This document shows, piece by piece, positions 10,265 to 19,793 of a stretch of DNA of 64,000 bases. Below the pieces are notes generated by a model that had not been told where the DNA came from, ran no database searches, and saw only the letters and a program-made list of their open reading frames with translations. The position numbers were made by a program, and so were the translations under genes. The DNA comes from Methylobacterium sp. UNC378MF. GTDB taxonomy: Bacteria > Pseudomonadota > Alphaproteobacteria > Rhizobiales > Beijerinckiaceae. Within the stretch, counting starts at the first letter, position 1; each line of letters starts with the position of its first letter. The DNA lies in NCBI RefSeq assembly GCF_900103195.1, contig NZ_FMWU01000021.1, forward strand, positions 1 to 64,000, in the 5' to 3' direction.

Positions 10265-11517
10265 ACGCTGCGGACGCCGCCCGGGGCGATGCAGTTGCCT
10301 TCGGACAGCGGGTGCTCGGCCCGATCCTGGCCGAGTTCTGCCTACGCCTCTGGCTCTTCGAGCGCTTCCTCACCCCCGACGACAGTGTCCTCCTGTTCTG
10401 CGCCCGGGGCGGCCTTCGTCTGAAGCTCGTCTACGAGCGCTTCCTTCGGCAGACGCAGCTTCCGCAGCAACTCCCGCATGCCGCGCTGATGGTCTCGCGT
10501 CTGGTGGCAGCCCGCACCGCCTTCGATCCGCCGAGCCCCGGCGTTCTTTCGGAACTCGGGCGCGAGTTCAGTGGCCGGTCGATGGCGGAGGTCGCGGCGG
10601 CTCTGGCTCAACGCGACGACCTGGATCTGCCTGCTTCCTGGAATGCCAGTTTTCGGGACTCGTCATTCGCCACGCTCCTCGCCAGCAGTGAACCCGGTGT
10701 TGCCCGGCTTCGCGCCGCGGTAGCCGAGCAGGATGGCCGCTTCCGCGAACATCTCGCCGCCTCTGCGGGCGCGGCTCGGCACTGCGTGCTGATCGATACG
10801 GGCCTATATGGCAGCACGGTCCGCATGCTCCAGGAGGGTATCCAGGAGCGAACATGGTCCGGCCTTCAGTTCGCCCGCTGCAATTACAAGCGGCTGGCCA
10901 CGCCGCATTTCAAACGTACGCTCGGGCTCAGCATCGAGAGCGACTGGTACAAACCCTGGGATGCGAGAACATCGGTACTGCGCTTCTGGCACCTGATCGA
11001 GGCTTGCCTGGAGCCGGACCTTCCGAGCGTCCGGACCTTCTCGCAGGCGACCGCGGGATTGCCGCCGCGGGCCAATCTGCAAGAAGACGGTTGGGAAGCG
11101 CGGATCGCACCGGCGCAGCCGGGCCTTTTCACCGGCGTCCTGGCGCATATCGACGGTCTCCGTTCCGAGAGCGTCCATTCGATTCCGGAGGAAGCCGAGC
11201 GGGCTTGGCAGGCGCTCAAAGCCGCGGTCATCTGGCCGGATGATCGGGCCGTCGAGATCCTGAGCCTCGGCGGCAGATCCCGCGATTTCGGCCGGGTCGA
11301 GTTGAGCGCGCAATATGCCGACGCGCGGCCATCCCGGCCGGTGAAACGGATCCGCGACAGTCTTTGGCGCGAAGGCGCGCTGCTTCGCAGTTTCCCAAGG
11401 GTGGGGCGGCTCCTGCTGCCCTTGATCGAACTCGTCTACACGGGACGCGCCCTGCACATGGAAGCGTCGACCCGTCTCCGGCGCGGTCGCGACACCATGG
11501 GTGACGTGCACGTGTGA
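10261..11517 (+). CDS. Conserved hypothetical partner of the HAD protein
   Basis: A 418-residue protein with no catalytic signature that I can name confidently. It contains LAEFCLRLWLFERFL, then DSVLLFCARGGLRLKLVYERF and HCVLIDTGLYGSTVRML. These resemble, in order, the LLFxxRDG and VDxGxxGS motifs of the domain that follows HAD modules in large surface-polysaccharide proteins. Here the module is split into a separate gene overlapping the HAD stop by 4 bases. That arrangement suggests the two polypeptides form one complex. No membrane segments or signal peptide are apparent, so it is likely cytoplasmic. Confidence 0.6.
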   Translation: MNAADAARGDAVAFGQRVLGPILAEFCLRLWLFERFLTPDDSVLLFCARGGLRLKLVYERFLRQTQLPQQLPHAALMVSRLVAARTAFDPPSPGVLSELGREFSGRSMAEVAAALAQRDDLDLPASWNASFRDSSFATLLASSEPGVARLRAAVAEQDGRFREHLAASAGAARHCVLIDTGLYGSTVRMLQEGIQERTWSGLQFARCNYKRLATPHFKRTLGLSIESDWYKPWDARTSVLRFWHLIEACLEPDLPSVRTFSQATAGLPPRANLQEDGWEARIAPAQPGLFTGVLAHIDGLRSESVHSIPEEAERAWQALKAAVIWPDDRAVEILSLGGRSRDFGRVELSAQYADARPSRPVKRIRDSLWREGALLRSFPRVGRLLLPLIELVYTGRALHMEASTRLRRGRDTMGDVHV

Positions 11518-11802
11518 TCGCCGGCGAGACCGCCGCCGCATGGCGTGAAACCTTGGGGAATCCGGCCGCTCATCGAACTTGCACTATATTTCTGTAGAAA
11601 AACGAAGCATCGGCAATAAAATAATTAGCTTGGCGTCATTTTACCTGTATTGCGATCGAGATCTTGATAAAGGAGACCAGATCAGTTTAGATCTGAATTC
11701 CCGGGCGCAAGAGCGTGGGGCCGCCACCCTTTCGACAGAGTTTAGCCTTCTCTTTTGCAATTGGCCTGCGAACGGTACATTCGACGGGAGTAGAGCGGTA
11801 GC

Positions 11803-13809
11803 ATGACGGCGGCCGGATCGTTTGGCATCAATGGTCGGTTCCTGACCCAGCCGATGACTGGGGTCCAGCGCTATGCGATGAATGTCACTCAGGCCATGAG
11901 CGTGGCTCTGGCCGCCCGGGGTGAGACGGCTCCTCTGCTCACGGTGCCAGATGCGAAAGATCCCGGGCTCGACGGCACGCCGCTCCGCCGTGTGGGACAG
12001 GCGGGCGGACATGCCTGGGAGCAGGTCCTGCTCCCGCGCGCCTGGCCCGGCGCCTTGCTTAACCTCTGCAATACGGCTCCCGCACTGAAAGGAAATCAAG
12101 TCGTCTGCATCCATGATGCAAACGTCTTCAACGCCCCGGAGAGCTACAGCGCATCGTTCCGCCTCTTCTACAAGACGCTCCAGCCGCTTCTGGCCCGTCG
12201 TGCGGCGCGGATCACCACCGTCTCGACCTTTTCGGCTGAACAAATCGCGAGCCATCTCTCATTGAGAGCCTCGGATATCGTTGTCCTGCCGAATGGGCAC
12301 GAACACGTGCGAGCCTGGGATTCCCGGCAGGCGGTTCGGGCGCGCGCCGGCCTTCGCCACGACGGCGATGGCCGGGAACGCCCCTTCGTCTTGGCGCTCG
12401 GGTCTCGTGCCCGCCACAAGAACCTCGATCTTCTGCTCAAGCTGGCTCCGGCCTTGGCCGAACTCGGTATCGACCTCGTCGTGGCGGGCGGCCAAGCCAG
12501 CATCTATGCTCCCGAGCAGCTTCAGCACGGCGAGACTGTTCAGCACCTCGGCTTCGTCACCGATCACGACCTCGCTTACCTGATGGAGCGCGCCCTGTGC
12601 CTCGCCTTCCCCTCGTTCACGGAGGGGTTCGGACTTCCGGCACTGGAGGCGATGGCACGCGGCTGCCCCGTCGTCTCGACCGACCGGGCGAGCTTGCCGG
12701 AAATCTGCGGGTCGGCAGCGCTCCTGGCTCCCCCGGACGAACCGGAGCGCTGGATCGTCCAGATTCGCGCACTGGCGACGAGTCCCGATCTGCGATCGGA
12801 ACTCATCGGGCGGGGACGCGATCAGGCGGCGCGGTTCTCGTGGGAGGCTTCGGCGCAGGGCTATCTCGATCTGATGCGGGCGCCGTCTGCTCGGCCTGCC
12901 ACGCGCGCGGCCACGCCGTCATCGCTGCCCAGGATCGCCGTCGCCATCGCGACCCTCGGTCGGCCCGACGTGGTCGCCGGCACCCTTCGGCGAATCCTGG
13001 ATCGGCAGACCCTGAAGCCTGCGGCCGTGCTGATCTCCTGCGTCACCCCGGAAGATGCCGGTGAGGCGGCCGAGTGGACCGGCGTGACCGTGGTCACTGG
13101 GCGCCCCGGCCTTGCCGCCCAGAGAAACGCCGCCCTCGCCGCGTTGCCGGATGCGATCGACATCGTGGTCTTCTTTGACGATGACTTCGTCCCCGATGCC
13201 GACTGGCTCGCGGTTGCGGCGCAGCGGTTTCGCGATGAGCCGGATATCGTCGGCCTGACGGGTGATGTCATCGCCGACGGCATCAAGGGGCCGGGGCTAT
13301 CCTTCACGGCGGTCGACCGGATGCTGGCGGCGCTGGGACCGGTCGAGCCAAGGGCACCGATCGAAGCCTTCAGCCCCTATGGCTGCAACATGGCGTTTCG
13401 TCGATCGGCGATCGGAACGCTGCGGTTCGACGAGCGACTGGTCCTCTATGGCTGGCTTGAGGATCGTGATTTCGGAGCGGCTCTGGCGGCGACGGGCGGC
13501 CGCCTCGTCAAATGCCTGGAAGCCCGCGGCGTGCATATGGGCGTGAAAGGGGGGCGGATCTCGGGCGACCGGCTCGGCTATTCGCAGGTGGTTAACCCGC
13601 TCTACATGCTGCAGAAAGGCACCATGACGCTCACCCAAGTCATCGGTCAGATCTCCCGCAACGTATTCAGCAACGTCGCGCGCTTCCCTGCTCCTGAGCC
13701 ATTCATCGATCGGCGCGGCCGCCTGCGCGGCAATCTGCGGGGCGCCAGGGACGTTCTCCTGGGACGCCTGGAACCCGAGCGGGCGCAGCAGATCCGGCGG
13801 AAAGCGTAA
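11803..13809 (+). CDS. Bifunctional glycosyltransferase: GT4 domain fused to GT2 domain
   Basis: A 668-residue protein with two complete catalytic modules. Residues ~1-360 are GT4: GINGRFLTQPMTGVQRYA at the N-terminus, LALGSRARHKNLDLLLKLAP, and FTEGFGLPALEAMARGCPVV with the EX7E-type motif. Residues ~375-640 are GT2: RIAVAIATLGRPDVVAGTL, then VVFFDDDFVPDADW carrying the DxD. Each module could add a different sugar in succession. The 5' side has a GGGAG at ~12 bases. The next gene begins one base after its TAA, so the two are co-expressed. Confidence 0.88.
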   Translation: MTAAGSFGINGRFLTQPMTGVQRYAMNVTQAMSVALAARGETAPLLTVPDAKDPGLDGTPLRRVGQAGGHAWEQVLLPRAWPGALLNLCNTAPALKGNQVVCIHDANVFNAPESYSASFRLFYKTLQPLLARRAARITTVSTFSAEQIASHLSLRASDIVVLPNGHEHVRAWDSRQAVRARAGLRHDGDGRERPFVLALGSRARHKNLDLLLKLAPALAELGIDLVVAGGQASIYAPEQLQHGETVQHLGFVTDHDLAYLMERALCLAFPSFTEGFGLPALEAMARGCPVVSTDRASLPEICGSAALLAPPDEPERWIVQIRALATSPDLRSELIGRGRDQAARFSWEASAQGYLDLMRAPSARPATRAATPSSLPRIAVAIATLGRPDVVAGTLRRILDRQTLKPAAVLISCVTPEDAGEAAEWTGVTVVTGRPGLAAQRNAALAALPDAIDIVVFFDDDFVPDADWLAVAAQRFRDEPDIVGLTGDVIADGIKGPGLSFTAVDRMLAALGPVEPRAPIEAFSPYGCNMAFRRSAIGTLRFDERLVLYGWLEDRDFGAALAATGGRLVKCLEARGVHMGVKGGRISGDRLGYSQVVNPLYMLQKGTMTLTQVIGQISRNVFSNVARFPAPEPFIDRRGRLRGNLRGARDVLLGRLEPERAQQIRRKA

Positions 13810-13810
13810 C

Positions 13811-15469
13811 ATGAACATGCACAGCCTTAACCGGAGCCCGTCCGACCCGTCCCGGTCGCTCCCCTCTTTCCCGGAGGTGACATCCGTCGGCGTGCAGGAC
13901 GGCCCGTTGGCCGTCATCTCCGCAGCGCTCAAGGCAGCCCGACGTCACAGATACGCCGTGGCCGCCTGGGTGATCTTCTGCATCGGCTGTGCGGCCCTCT
14001 ACGTGGCCACGACCGCGTCCTCCTACACGGCGACCGCAGTGCTGTTGCTCGAACCACGGCGCCCGGCGGGCTCTGGCTCCGAGGGCGCCTTGGCGCCGAG
14101 CCTGGATGTCGGCCGCGCCGAGAGCGAGCTTCAGGTTCTCCGTTCCGAGCGTCTGCTGGCAAACGTCTTCAACAGCCTCCAACTCGCGAACAATCCCGAA
14201 TTCGGTCCTGAGACTTCGGAGAAGTCGGAGGCGCCGGCCCCCGACCCGAAAGGACTGCCCGGCCAGCAAACCACGCAGCCTCCGGATTCGGTGAATCTGG
14301 AGCAGAGGAAGTTCGAGAACTTCAGCGAGCGGTTCACCGTCCGTCGTGTGGGACAATCCTACGTCGTAGAGGTCTCTTACACCTCCAAGGATCCGACCTT
14401 GGCGCGCCGCGTCGCGAATGCGGCAGTCTCGGCCTATCTCTGGCAATCCATCGCCGCCAAAGCCGATGCGGCCAAGAACGGAGCCGAGTTCCTCCAGGGA
14501 CGCGTCAACGCCCTGTCCTCCCAGGCCCGGGCTGCCGCGACTGCCGTCTCAGAGGGCACGCTGCCGGCTACGCCGACGCCGGACGCCGACGCGCGCGTGA
14601 TCGGCGCGGCGCTTCAGCCCCTCAAGCCATCGGCACCCCGAAAGGCCCTGATCCTCGGCCTCGGCGCGACCATTGGCGTCGTCGGCGGATTGCTGGCTGT
14701 CGCACTTCTGCAGGCGCTCGACCGTCGCGTTCGGACGCCGCAGGATCTCGTCCAGAGAGCCGGAATCCCGTGCCTCGCCGTCGTCCCCGAGGTCTCGCGC
14801 AAGACGGCCAACGGGCGCCGCGAGCCTGTGGATCTCCGCAATGCCGCCGCACCATGGCTCCTCGACGTCAGGTTTGCCGCCGGTATCCGGGATCTGCGGA
14901 CTTCGATCCAGCTGGCTCTGGCAAGCCGGGGCCAGGACGCCGAATGCGTCATCGCGCTGGTGGGATGCACGCGACATTCAGGGACGACCCTGATCGGTCT
15001 GAGTTTGGCGCGTCTGCTCCAGGAAGGCGGCGGAACTGCTCGGTTGATCGATACGAACATCCACAATGCCACTTCGCCGCTCCTGAGCGAGAACTTCGAT
15101 GCGGATAGCGCGAGCCTCGCTGAACTGATCAACAATCCCGGACGCATAGCCTCGGCGAGGCTGCACGATTTCGGAGGGGTGTCCGTCCTGCCGGCGCGGT
15201 CGCCCTACAAGCCCGTCAGCAGCGGCGCCTCCCTCGGATCACCGGTATTCCAGAGCGTCATCGATCACATGCGGCGGGGCGGATACGTCATCCTCGACCT
15301 GCCCCCCCTGTCCACCTCCGCCGAATCCCGAGTGGCTGCCCGGCGGGCCGATGTGGTGGTGATCGTCGCGGAGGCCGGACGTGCCACCGTCGACGACCTG
15401 TCGGATGTCACGAGCGGGTTGATCGGCGTCGGCGCCAACGTCATCGGCGCCATTCTCAATCGGGCGTGA
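13811..15469 (+). CDS. Wzz/Wzc-like polysaccharide co-polymerase with degenerate BY-kinase domain
   Basis: A 552-residue inner-membrane protein. TM1 is at ~49-68, a periplasmic Wzz domain at ~70-270, a Pro-rich PLKPSAPRKALIL motif precedes TM2 at ~279-300, and a cytoplasmic P-loop-NTPase-like domain spans ~360-552. The kinase signatures are damaged: the Walker A position reads GCTRHSGTT (385-393), without the invariant Lys; Walker A' reads RLIDTNIHN (411-419), with Asn for the second Asp; Walker B VILDLPPL is kept; and the usual C-terminal Tyr cluster is absent. It should control chain length and contact the exporter, but probably cannot autophosphorylate. It begins one base after the preceding stop. 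Confidence 0.85.
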   Translation: MNMHSLNRSPSDPSRSLPSFPEVTSVGVQDGPLAVISAALKAARRHRYAVAAWVIFCIGCAALYVATTASSYTATAVLLLEPRRPAGSGSEGALAPSLDVGRAESELQVLRSERLLANVFNSLQLANNPEFGPETSEKSEAPAPDPKGLPGQQTTQPPDSVNLEQRKFENFSERFTVRRVGQSYVVEVSYTSKDPTLARRVANAAVSAYLWQSIAAKADAAKNGAEFLQGRVNALSSQARAAATAVSEGTLPATPTPDADARVIGAALQPLKPSAPRKALILGLGATIGVVGGLLAVALLQALDRRVRTPQDLVQRAGIPCLAVVPEVSRKTANGRREPVDLRNAAAPWLLDVRFAAGIRDLRTSIQLALASRGQDAECVIALVGCTRHSGTTLIGLSLARLLQEGGGTARLIDTNIHNATSPLLSENFDADSASLAELINNPGRIASARLHDFGGVSVLPARSPYKPVSSGASLGSPVFQSVIDHMRRGGYVILDLPPLSTSAESRVAARRADVVVIVAEAGRATVDDLSDVTSGLIGVGANVIGAILNRA

Positions 15470-15526
15470 TCGAGGCGCCGCTATCGTCGGTGAGGCTGCG
15501 CTCGAGCCGGCGGGCCCTGTCCACAC

Positions 15527-16654
15527 ATGGAGTTGGTCTGCATGCCCGCCGGTCGCCAGGGGAAGATCCGGATTCTCTATGTACAACCCGGAACATCCAT
15601 CTTCGCCGGCATCGAGCGGGTGGTCGACACGATCTGCACTGAACTCGTGAAAAGCTACGCCGCAGAATTCGACATCGATGTGCTGAGAATTACACAGCAC
15701 AAGAACTATCCTGCAGAGCCGCGGCTCTATAAAAGCGTCTTCCGTCCGGTCACATCACGCTTCGATCTCATGCGGATCTTCAGGGATGTTGCCCGAAGCA
15801 AGCGCTACGACCTGGTCGTCATCCCGCAGATCGAACCGGCGGTGGTGTTCTGGTTCGCCAGGCTAGGCCATCGACAGCGGATCGCGATGCACCTTCACGG
15901 GAATCCGCGCCGTGAGGCCACGAACTTCAAATCGAAAATCAAATTTTTCCTCTTCAGGCATCTCGTTCTATCGAAGGTAACGTCCATTTTCGGAACATCA
16001 CCACGACAGCTTCGAGAGTTCGGCAGCGATTTCCATTGCGGACGTCCGATGTATTGGGTGCCGAATCCGGTCAGGCGCTTCGATCCGCCGGGCGACGACC
16101 TCACGCGGGACCCCACCGTCGTCACGTTCGTCAACGTCGGGCGCTACGAATTTCAGAAGGGCCAAGATATCCTTGTTCGCGCCTTCGCGAAATTGCATGC
16201 GCGCCGCGAAAACGTGCGCCTCAACTTGGTCGGACATGGATCAGACAAGGAAGCGCTGGCCGAGCAGATCAACTCGCTGGGCCTGTCCAGCGTCATTCGG
16301 CTGGCCCACTATCCGGACAATCCACAACGTGCCCTCTACACCAGCGATATCTTCGTAGCCACGTCTCGCTGGGAAGGATGGTCACTCGCGATCTGCGAGG
16401 CCCTGCGATGCGGACTGCCTGTCATATCCACGGATTGCGAATTCGGCCCCAGCGACATCTTGGTCGACCAACGCCTGGGGCGTCTGGTTCAACCGGGTGA
16501 CGAGGAAGAGCTGATCAATGCCATGGCATATTATTGCGACAATATTGAGCACGAAAGGTCATTTTCTAATTTCAGAATGGAAAACATTGATCAGTATAGC
16601 GCCGAGAATGTCGTACATGTTCATGCGGACGCCATCCGGCGATCGGTGACCTGA
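15527..16654 (+). CDS. Glycosyltransferase family 4
   Basis: A 375-residue GT4. The N-terminus IRILYVQPGTSIFAGIERVV includes the Gly-rich acceptor loop. The second Rossmann domain starts at TFVNVGRYEFQKGQDILVRAFA. The nucleotide-sugar site is at TSRWEGWSLAICEALRCGLPV and continues to STDCEFGPSDIL. An alternative ATG at 15542 has a GGAG nine bases upstream and may be the true start. It lies 57 bases after the co-polymerase gene and most likely belongs to the same transcript. Acceptor and donor are unknown. Confidence 0.87.
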   Translation: MELVCMPAGRQGKIRILYVQPGTSIFAGIERVVDTICTELVKSYAAEFDIDVLRITQHKNYPAEPRLYKSVFRPVTSRFDLMRIFRDVARSKRYDLVVIPQIEPAVVFWFARLGHRQRIAMHLHGNPRREATNFKSKIKFFLFRHLVLSKVTSIFGTSPRQLREFGSDFHCGRPMYWVPNPVRRFDPPGDDLTRDPTVVTFVNVGRYEFQKGQDILVRAFAKLHARRENVRLNLVGHGSDKEALAEQINSLGLSSVIRLAHYPDNPQRALYTSDIFVATSRWEGWSLAICEALRCGLPVISTDCEFGPSDILVDQRLGRLVQPGDEEELINAMAYYCDNIEHERSFSNFRMENIDQYSAENVVHVHADAIRRSVT

Positions 16655-17018
16655 GTGCCGCCGCGAATGCGGCCATTGGGCGAACAGACGTCCCTCATGG
16701 CCGGGCCCGATAACCGCGAGTGGGGAGGGCATCGAACAGCAGACCTGAGGATGCCACATATTTGGAATGCGGCGCAGCAGTCACGACCCGCATAAGATCT
16801 CAAGAGCACCGCGGCCGCGACGCCGTTCGTCAGTGGATCACGACACCCGCTTCGGGACGGGCATGTCTCTGCGACGGTGGCACCGACGGACTTGCTCTGA
16901 GGAAACTGGCTTTCAGAGTTAAATCCAATTCTCTCCGGGATTTTATACCAATATAACTTGCAGCATAGTAGAAATTATGAGATTACGCCCGACAGAATGA
17001 CCCAGGAGCCGGCCGACC
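16655..17018. other. 364-bp intergenic region, likely promoter for the GMC-epimerase gene
   Basis: No gene is supported. The last ~90 bases (from ~16915) are clearly AT-richer than the surroundings, with a stretch of TTTTATACC and AATATAAC, and run into an AGGAG Shine-Dalgarno at 17004-17008 ahead of the GTG start at 17019. This looks like a promoter region, but I cannot fix -35/-10 boxes with confidence. Confidence 0.4.
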
Positions 17019-19649
17019 GTGATCCAGTTGCATGCCCTGAGTGACGTCGGACAGATTCCCCAAGCGACCTGCGACGTCTGCATCATTGGAACGGGACCGG
17101 CAGGAAGCACCCTGGCGCGGGAACTGTCCGGGAGCGCCTTGAAGGTTCTGCTCCTTGAGAGCGGCGGGCTCGAGCGGATGGAAACCTCTGACGCGCTGGA
17201 TGCCATCGTGAATGTTGGGCGGCCGCGCGCAACGCAATGGTCTGTCCGAAATCGGATCGTGGGTGGCAGTTCCCATACATGGGGCGGCCGGTGCGCGCCT
17301 TTCGACGCCATCGATTTCGAGCGGCGAGACTGGGTTCCGGAAAGCGGATGGCCCTTTCGGCGCGACGCACTCGACCCGTATCTCGAGCGTAGCGCCAAGT
17401 ATCTCGGACTCGCATTTGGCAATCATTATAGTGACGGACGGTTTTGGCACCTATTCGGCTCGCAGCCATCGTGGCGCGAGCCCGACCCGGAGAAGCTCCT
17501 GCCATTTTTCTGGCAGTTCAGCCGCGATGATGCGGAATCCTATCCCTTTGAATATACGCGTTTCGGCAGGAAGCTCGACGAGCAGTTGGGGTCGAACGTC
17601 ACGCTGATCAGCGGCGCGACAGTGGTGGCGATCGACGCGAACGACGCGGGCGACAGGGTTCAGGGCGTCCAGGTCGCGGCGCCGGATGGCACTCGGTTCA
17701 AGCTGTCGGCCCGCACCGTCGTTCTGTGTGCCGGCGGCATCGAGAATCCCCGTCTCCTCCTGGCTTCCGATCATCAGATCCGCGGCGGCCTGGGGAACAA
17801 GCACGACCTGGTTGGTCGCTATCTGATGGACCATCTGCGCGGTCCGGTGGCCCATTTCGATATTCGGCGCTCGCGCGCGCTGCAGCGACGGTTCGGGCGC
17901 TACACCGTCAAAGATCGCCTGTTCCGTGGCGGTCTCTGTCTGAGCCCGGAAATACAGCACCGTCGCCACCTCTTGAACTGCGCGGTGTGGCTCGGCGAGA
18001 CGCTCGCTCCGGACGATCCGGCTGACGCGATTCGAAGGATGCTGGTTGGAAAGCCGCGGCCAAAGGACTTCCTCACGCTGGCGTCGAATCTGCCGCTGCT
18101 CCTAAGGGGCTGCCGGGATCATTTCATCTACCGCAATGGATTCCCGCGCAAGCTTGCCGAGCTGAGCCTGGAATGCATGGTTGAGCAGCGACCGGACCCC
18201 GATAGCCGCGTCACGCTGTCCACTCAGATCGACCACCTCGGCAATCGGCTGCCCCAGGTCGACTGGCGCAGTCACGAGGAGGAAGGCCGAACGATGCGTG
18301 AGACGGCGCGGCTCGTCGTCTCCGAGTTCGCACGGCTTGGACTTCCCGTTCCCGAGCTGGCTGATTGGGTTCGGGACGACGCGCCGATCCCGCTCAGTTT
18401 TGTGGATGTCGCGCACCCGACCGGGACCACCCGCATGTCCGACGATCCGGCCCGGGGCGTCGTCGACGCGCAGGGTGAGGTTCACGGAGTCAAGGGCCTG
18501 TTCGTCACGGGAAGTTCCGTGTTCCCGACGGCAGGGCATTGCAACCCGACCCAGATGATCGTGGCTCTGGCGATCCGACTGGCCGACACACTGAAGGCGC
18601 AAGTCCAAGGCGGCGCTGTCGCATCTCCACTCCGATCGCCCGGCCCGGTCCCGGCCGAGACCCGCGTTCTCGTCACAGGCGCCTCAGGTCGGATCGGCCG
18701 CGTCCTTGTCGAGGACCTCCTGGAACGCGGCTACCGGGTTCGGGCGACCACCTCTCGCGCGCTGACCGAGGCGCAAGCGAACGCCGGTCAGGTCGAATGG
18801 CGGAGCTTCGACTTCACGACCGACAAGACTTACGACACGCTCGTTCATGGCTGCCAAGCCGTCATGCATCTTGCCGCCGAACTCGGAAAGCAGGAGCGGA
18901 TGCAGGCCATCAACGTTGAGGCGACGCGGCTTCTGGCCGAGGCGTCGGAACGGGAGGGTGTGAAGGCCTTCTGTTACATGAGCACCGTCTCGGTCTATGG
19001 CAGCGGCCGGGCACGAACCATCGTGGAAACGTCCCCGGTTCTGACCAGCAACGTCGACGTCAAGTCGGAATACTGGGCGGAGGATTATGTCCGCGCCTAT
19101 GGCCGGACGAAGCTCGCCGGCGAAGAAGCGATCACTCGGATCGCAGCGAACCTCCCGTACGTGATCCTGCGTCCCACGGTCGTCGTCGATCTTCATAACC
19201 TTATTGGCTTGCGCGATTGGAGCCTCTCGAAGCGCCTCTTCGCGGCGCACCGGCCCGCCCACCACATCTATGTCCGAGATGTGACAGATGCGGCGATCTG
19301 GACGATGACTCAATCCTTTGCCGGCGCTTGGCCTCCGGGCCGCGTTCAAGTCTTCAATCTCTCGGATCATGAAGCCGGCGAGGCGCGGATCGGGGATTTC
19401 ATGAAGCAAGCCTTTCAGGTCAGCCAGGACAAGCGTTATCGCGTCCTTCCGATGCCTGCGCTTGTCGACTGGCTGCATGATTTCCTGCGCAACCGTACGT
19501 TTCCGTTGCGCAATCCCCTGTGGCGAATGCATTTTCCAAACGACCGTCTCAAGGACGCAGGATACCGGCCTCGCTATGGGATGGAGAAGGCGCGAGCTTT
19601 CGCCCTCGCGGCGTTGCAGTCCGAGACGCTCGAAAAGTCGAAGGCTTGA
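17019..19649 (+). CDS. Fused GMC-family FAD oxidoreductase and NAD(P)-dependent sugar epimerase/dehydratase
   Basis: An 876-residue two-enzyme polypeptide. Residues ~15-525 are a GMC oxidoreductase: CDVCIIGTGPAGSTLARELSG for FAD, GGSSHTWGG, VVLCAGGIENPRLLLAS, and the C-terminal SVFPTAGHCNPTQM active-site region. Residues ~545-876 are an extended SDR: VLVTGASGRIG at ~550, MSTVSVYGS with the catalytic Ser/Thr, and YGRTKLAG (YxxxK) at ~694. GTG start at 17019, AGGAG ten bases upstream. The natural reading is sequential oxidation and epimerisation or reduction of a sugar or lipid-linked sugar, as in two-step epimerases. No stop or frameshift separates the halves, so the fusion appears genuine. 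Confidence 0.85.
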   Translation: MIQLHALSDVGQIPQATCDVCIIGTGPAGSTLARELSGSALKVLLLESGGLERMETSDALDAIVNVGRPRATQWSVRNRIVGGSSHTWGGRCAPFDAIDFERRDWVPESGWPFRRDALDPYLERSAKYLGLAFGNHYSDGRFWHLFGSQPSWREPDPEKLLPFFWQFSRDDAESYPFEYTRFGRKLDEQLGSNVTLISGATVVAIDANDAGDRVQGVQVAAPDGTRFKLSARTVVLCAGGIENPRLLLASDHQIRGGLGNKHDLVGRYLMDHLRGPVAHFDIRRSRALQRRFGRYTVKDRLFRGGLCLSPEIQHRRHLLNCAVWLGETLAPDDPADAIRRMLVGKPRPKDFLTLASNLPLLLRGCRDHFIYRNGFPRKLAELSLECMVEQRPDPDSRVTLSTQIDHLGNRLPQVDWRSHEEEGRTMRETARLVVSEFARLGLPVPELADWVRDDAPIPLSFVDVAHPTGTTRMSDDPARGVVDAQGEVHGVKGLFVTGSSVFPTAGHCNPTQMIVALAIRLADTLKAQVQGGAVASPLRSPGPVPAETRVLVTGASGRIGRVLVEDLLERGYRVRATTSRALTEAQANAGQVEWRSFDFTTDKTYDTLVHGCQAVMHLAAELGKQERMQAINVEATRLLAEASEREGVKAFCYMSTVSVYGSGRARTIVETSPVLTSNVDVKSEYWAEDYVRAYGRTKLAGEEAITRIAANLPYVILRPTVVVDLHNLIGLRDWSLSKRLFAAHRPAHHIYVRDVTDAAIWTMTQSFAGAWPPGRVQVFNLSDHEAGEARIGDFMKQAFQVSQDKRYRVLPMPALVDWLHDFLRNRTFPLRNPLWRMHFPNDRLKDAGYRPRYGMEKARAFALAALQSETLEKSKA

Positions 19650-19793
19650 ACCCAGACGGTCACGGTTGCCGTGCACCGCAACCGGGCCTGCCTGGCGGCC
19701 AGTCTGCAGAGACTGGACGGCAGCCCCAAGAGGACGGGTATGCCAGCACCATGCGGACACTGAACAATCGCTGCCAGATTCGGAGCCGATGAC

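Noticed and set aside
11579..11806. 75-codon plus-strand ORF before the GT4-GT2 gene
   Set aside because: No motif, overlaps the next start and lies in an AT-rich likely promoter region.
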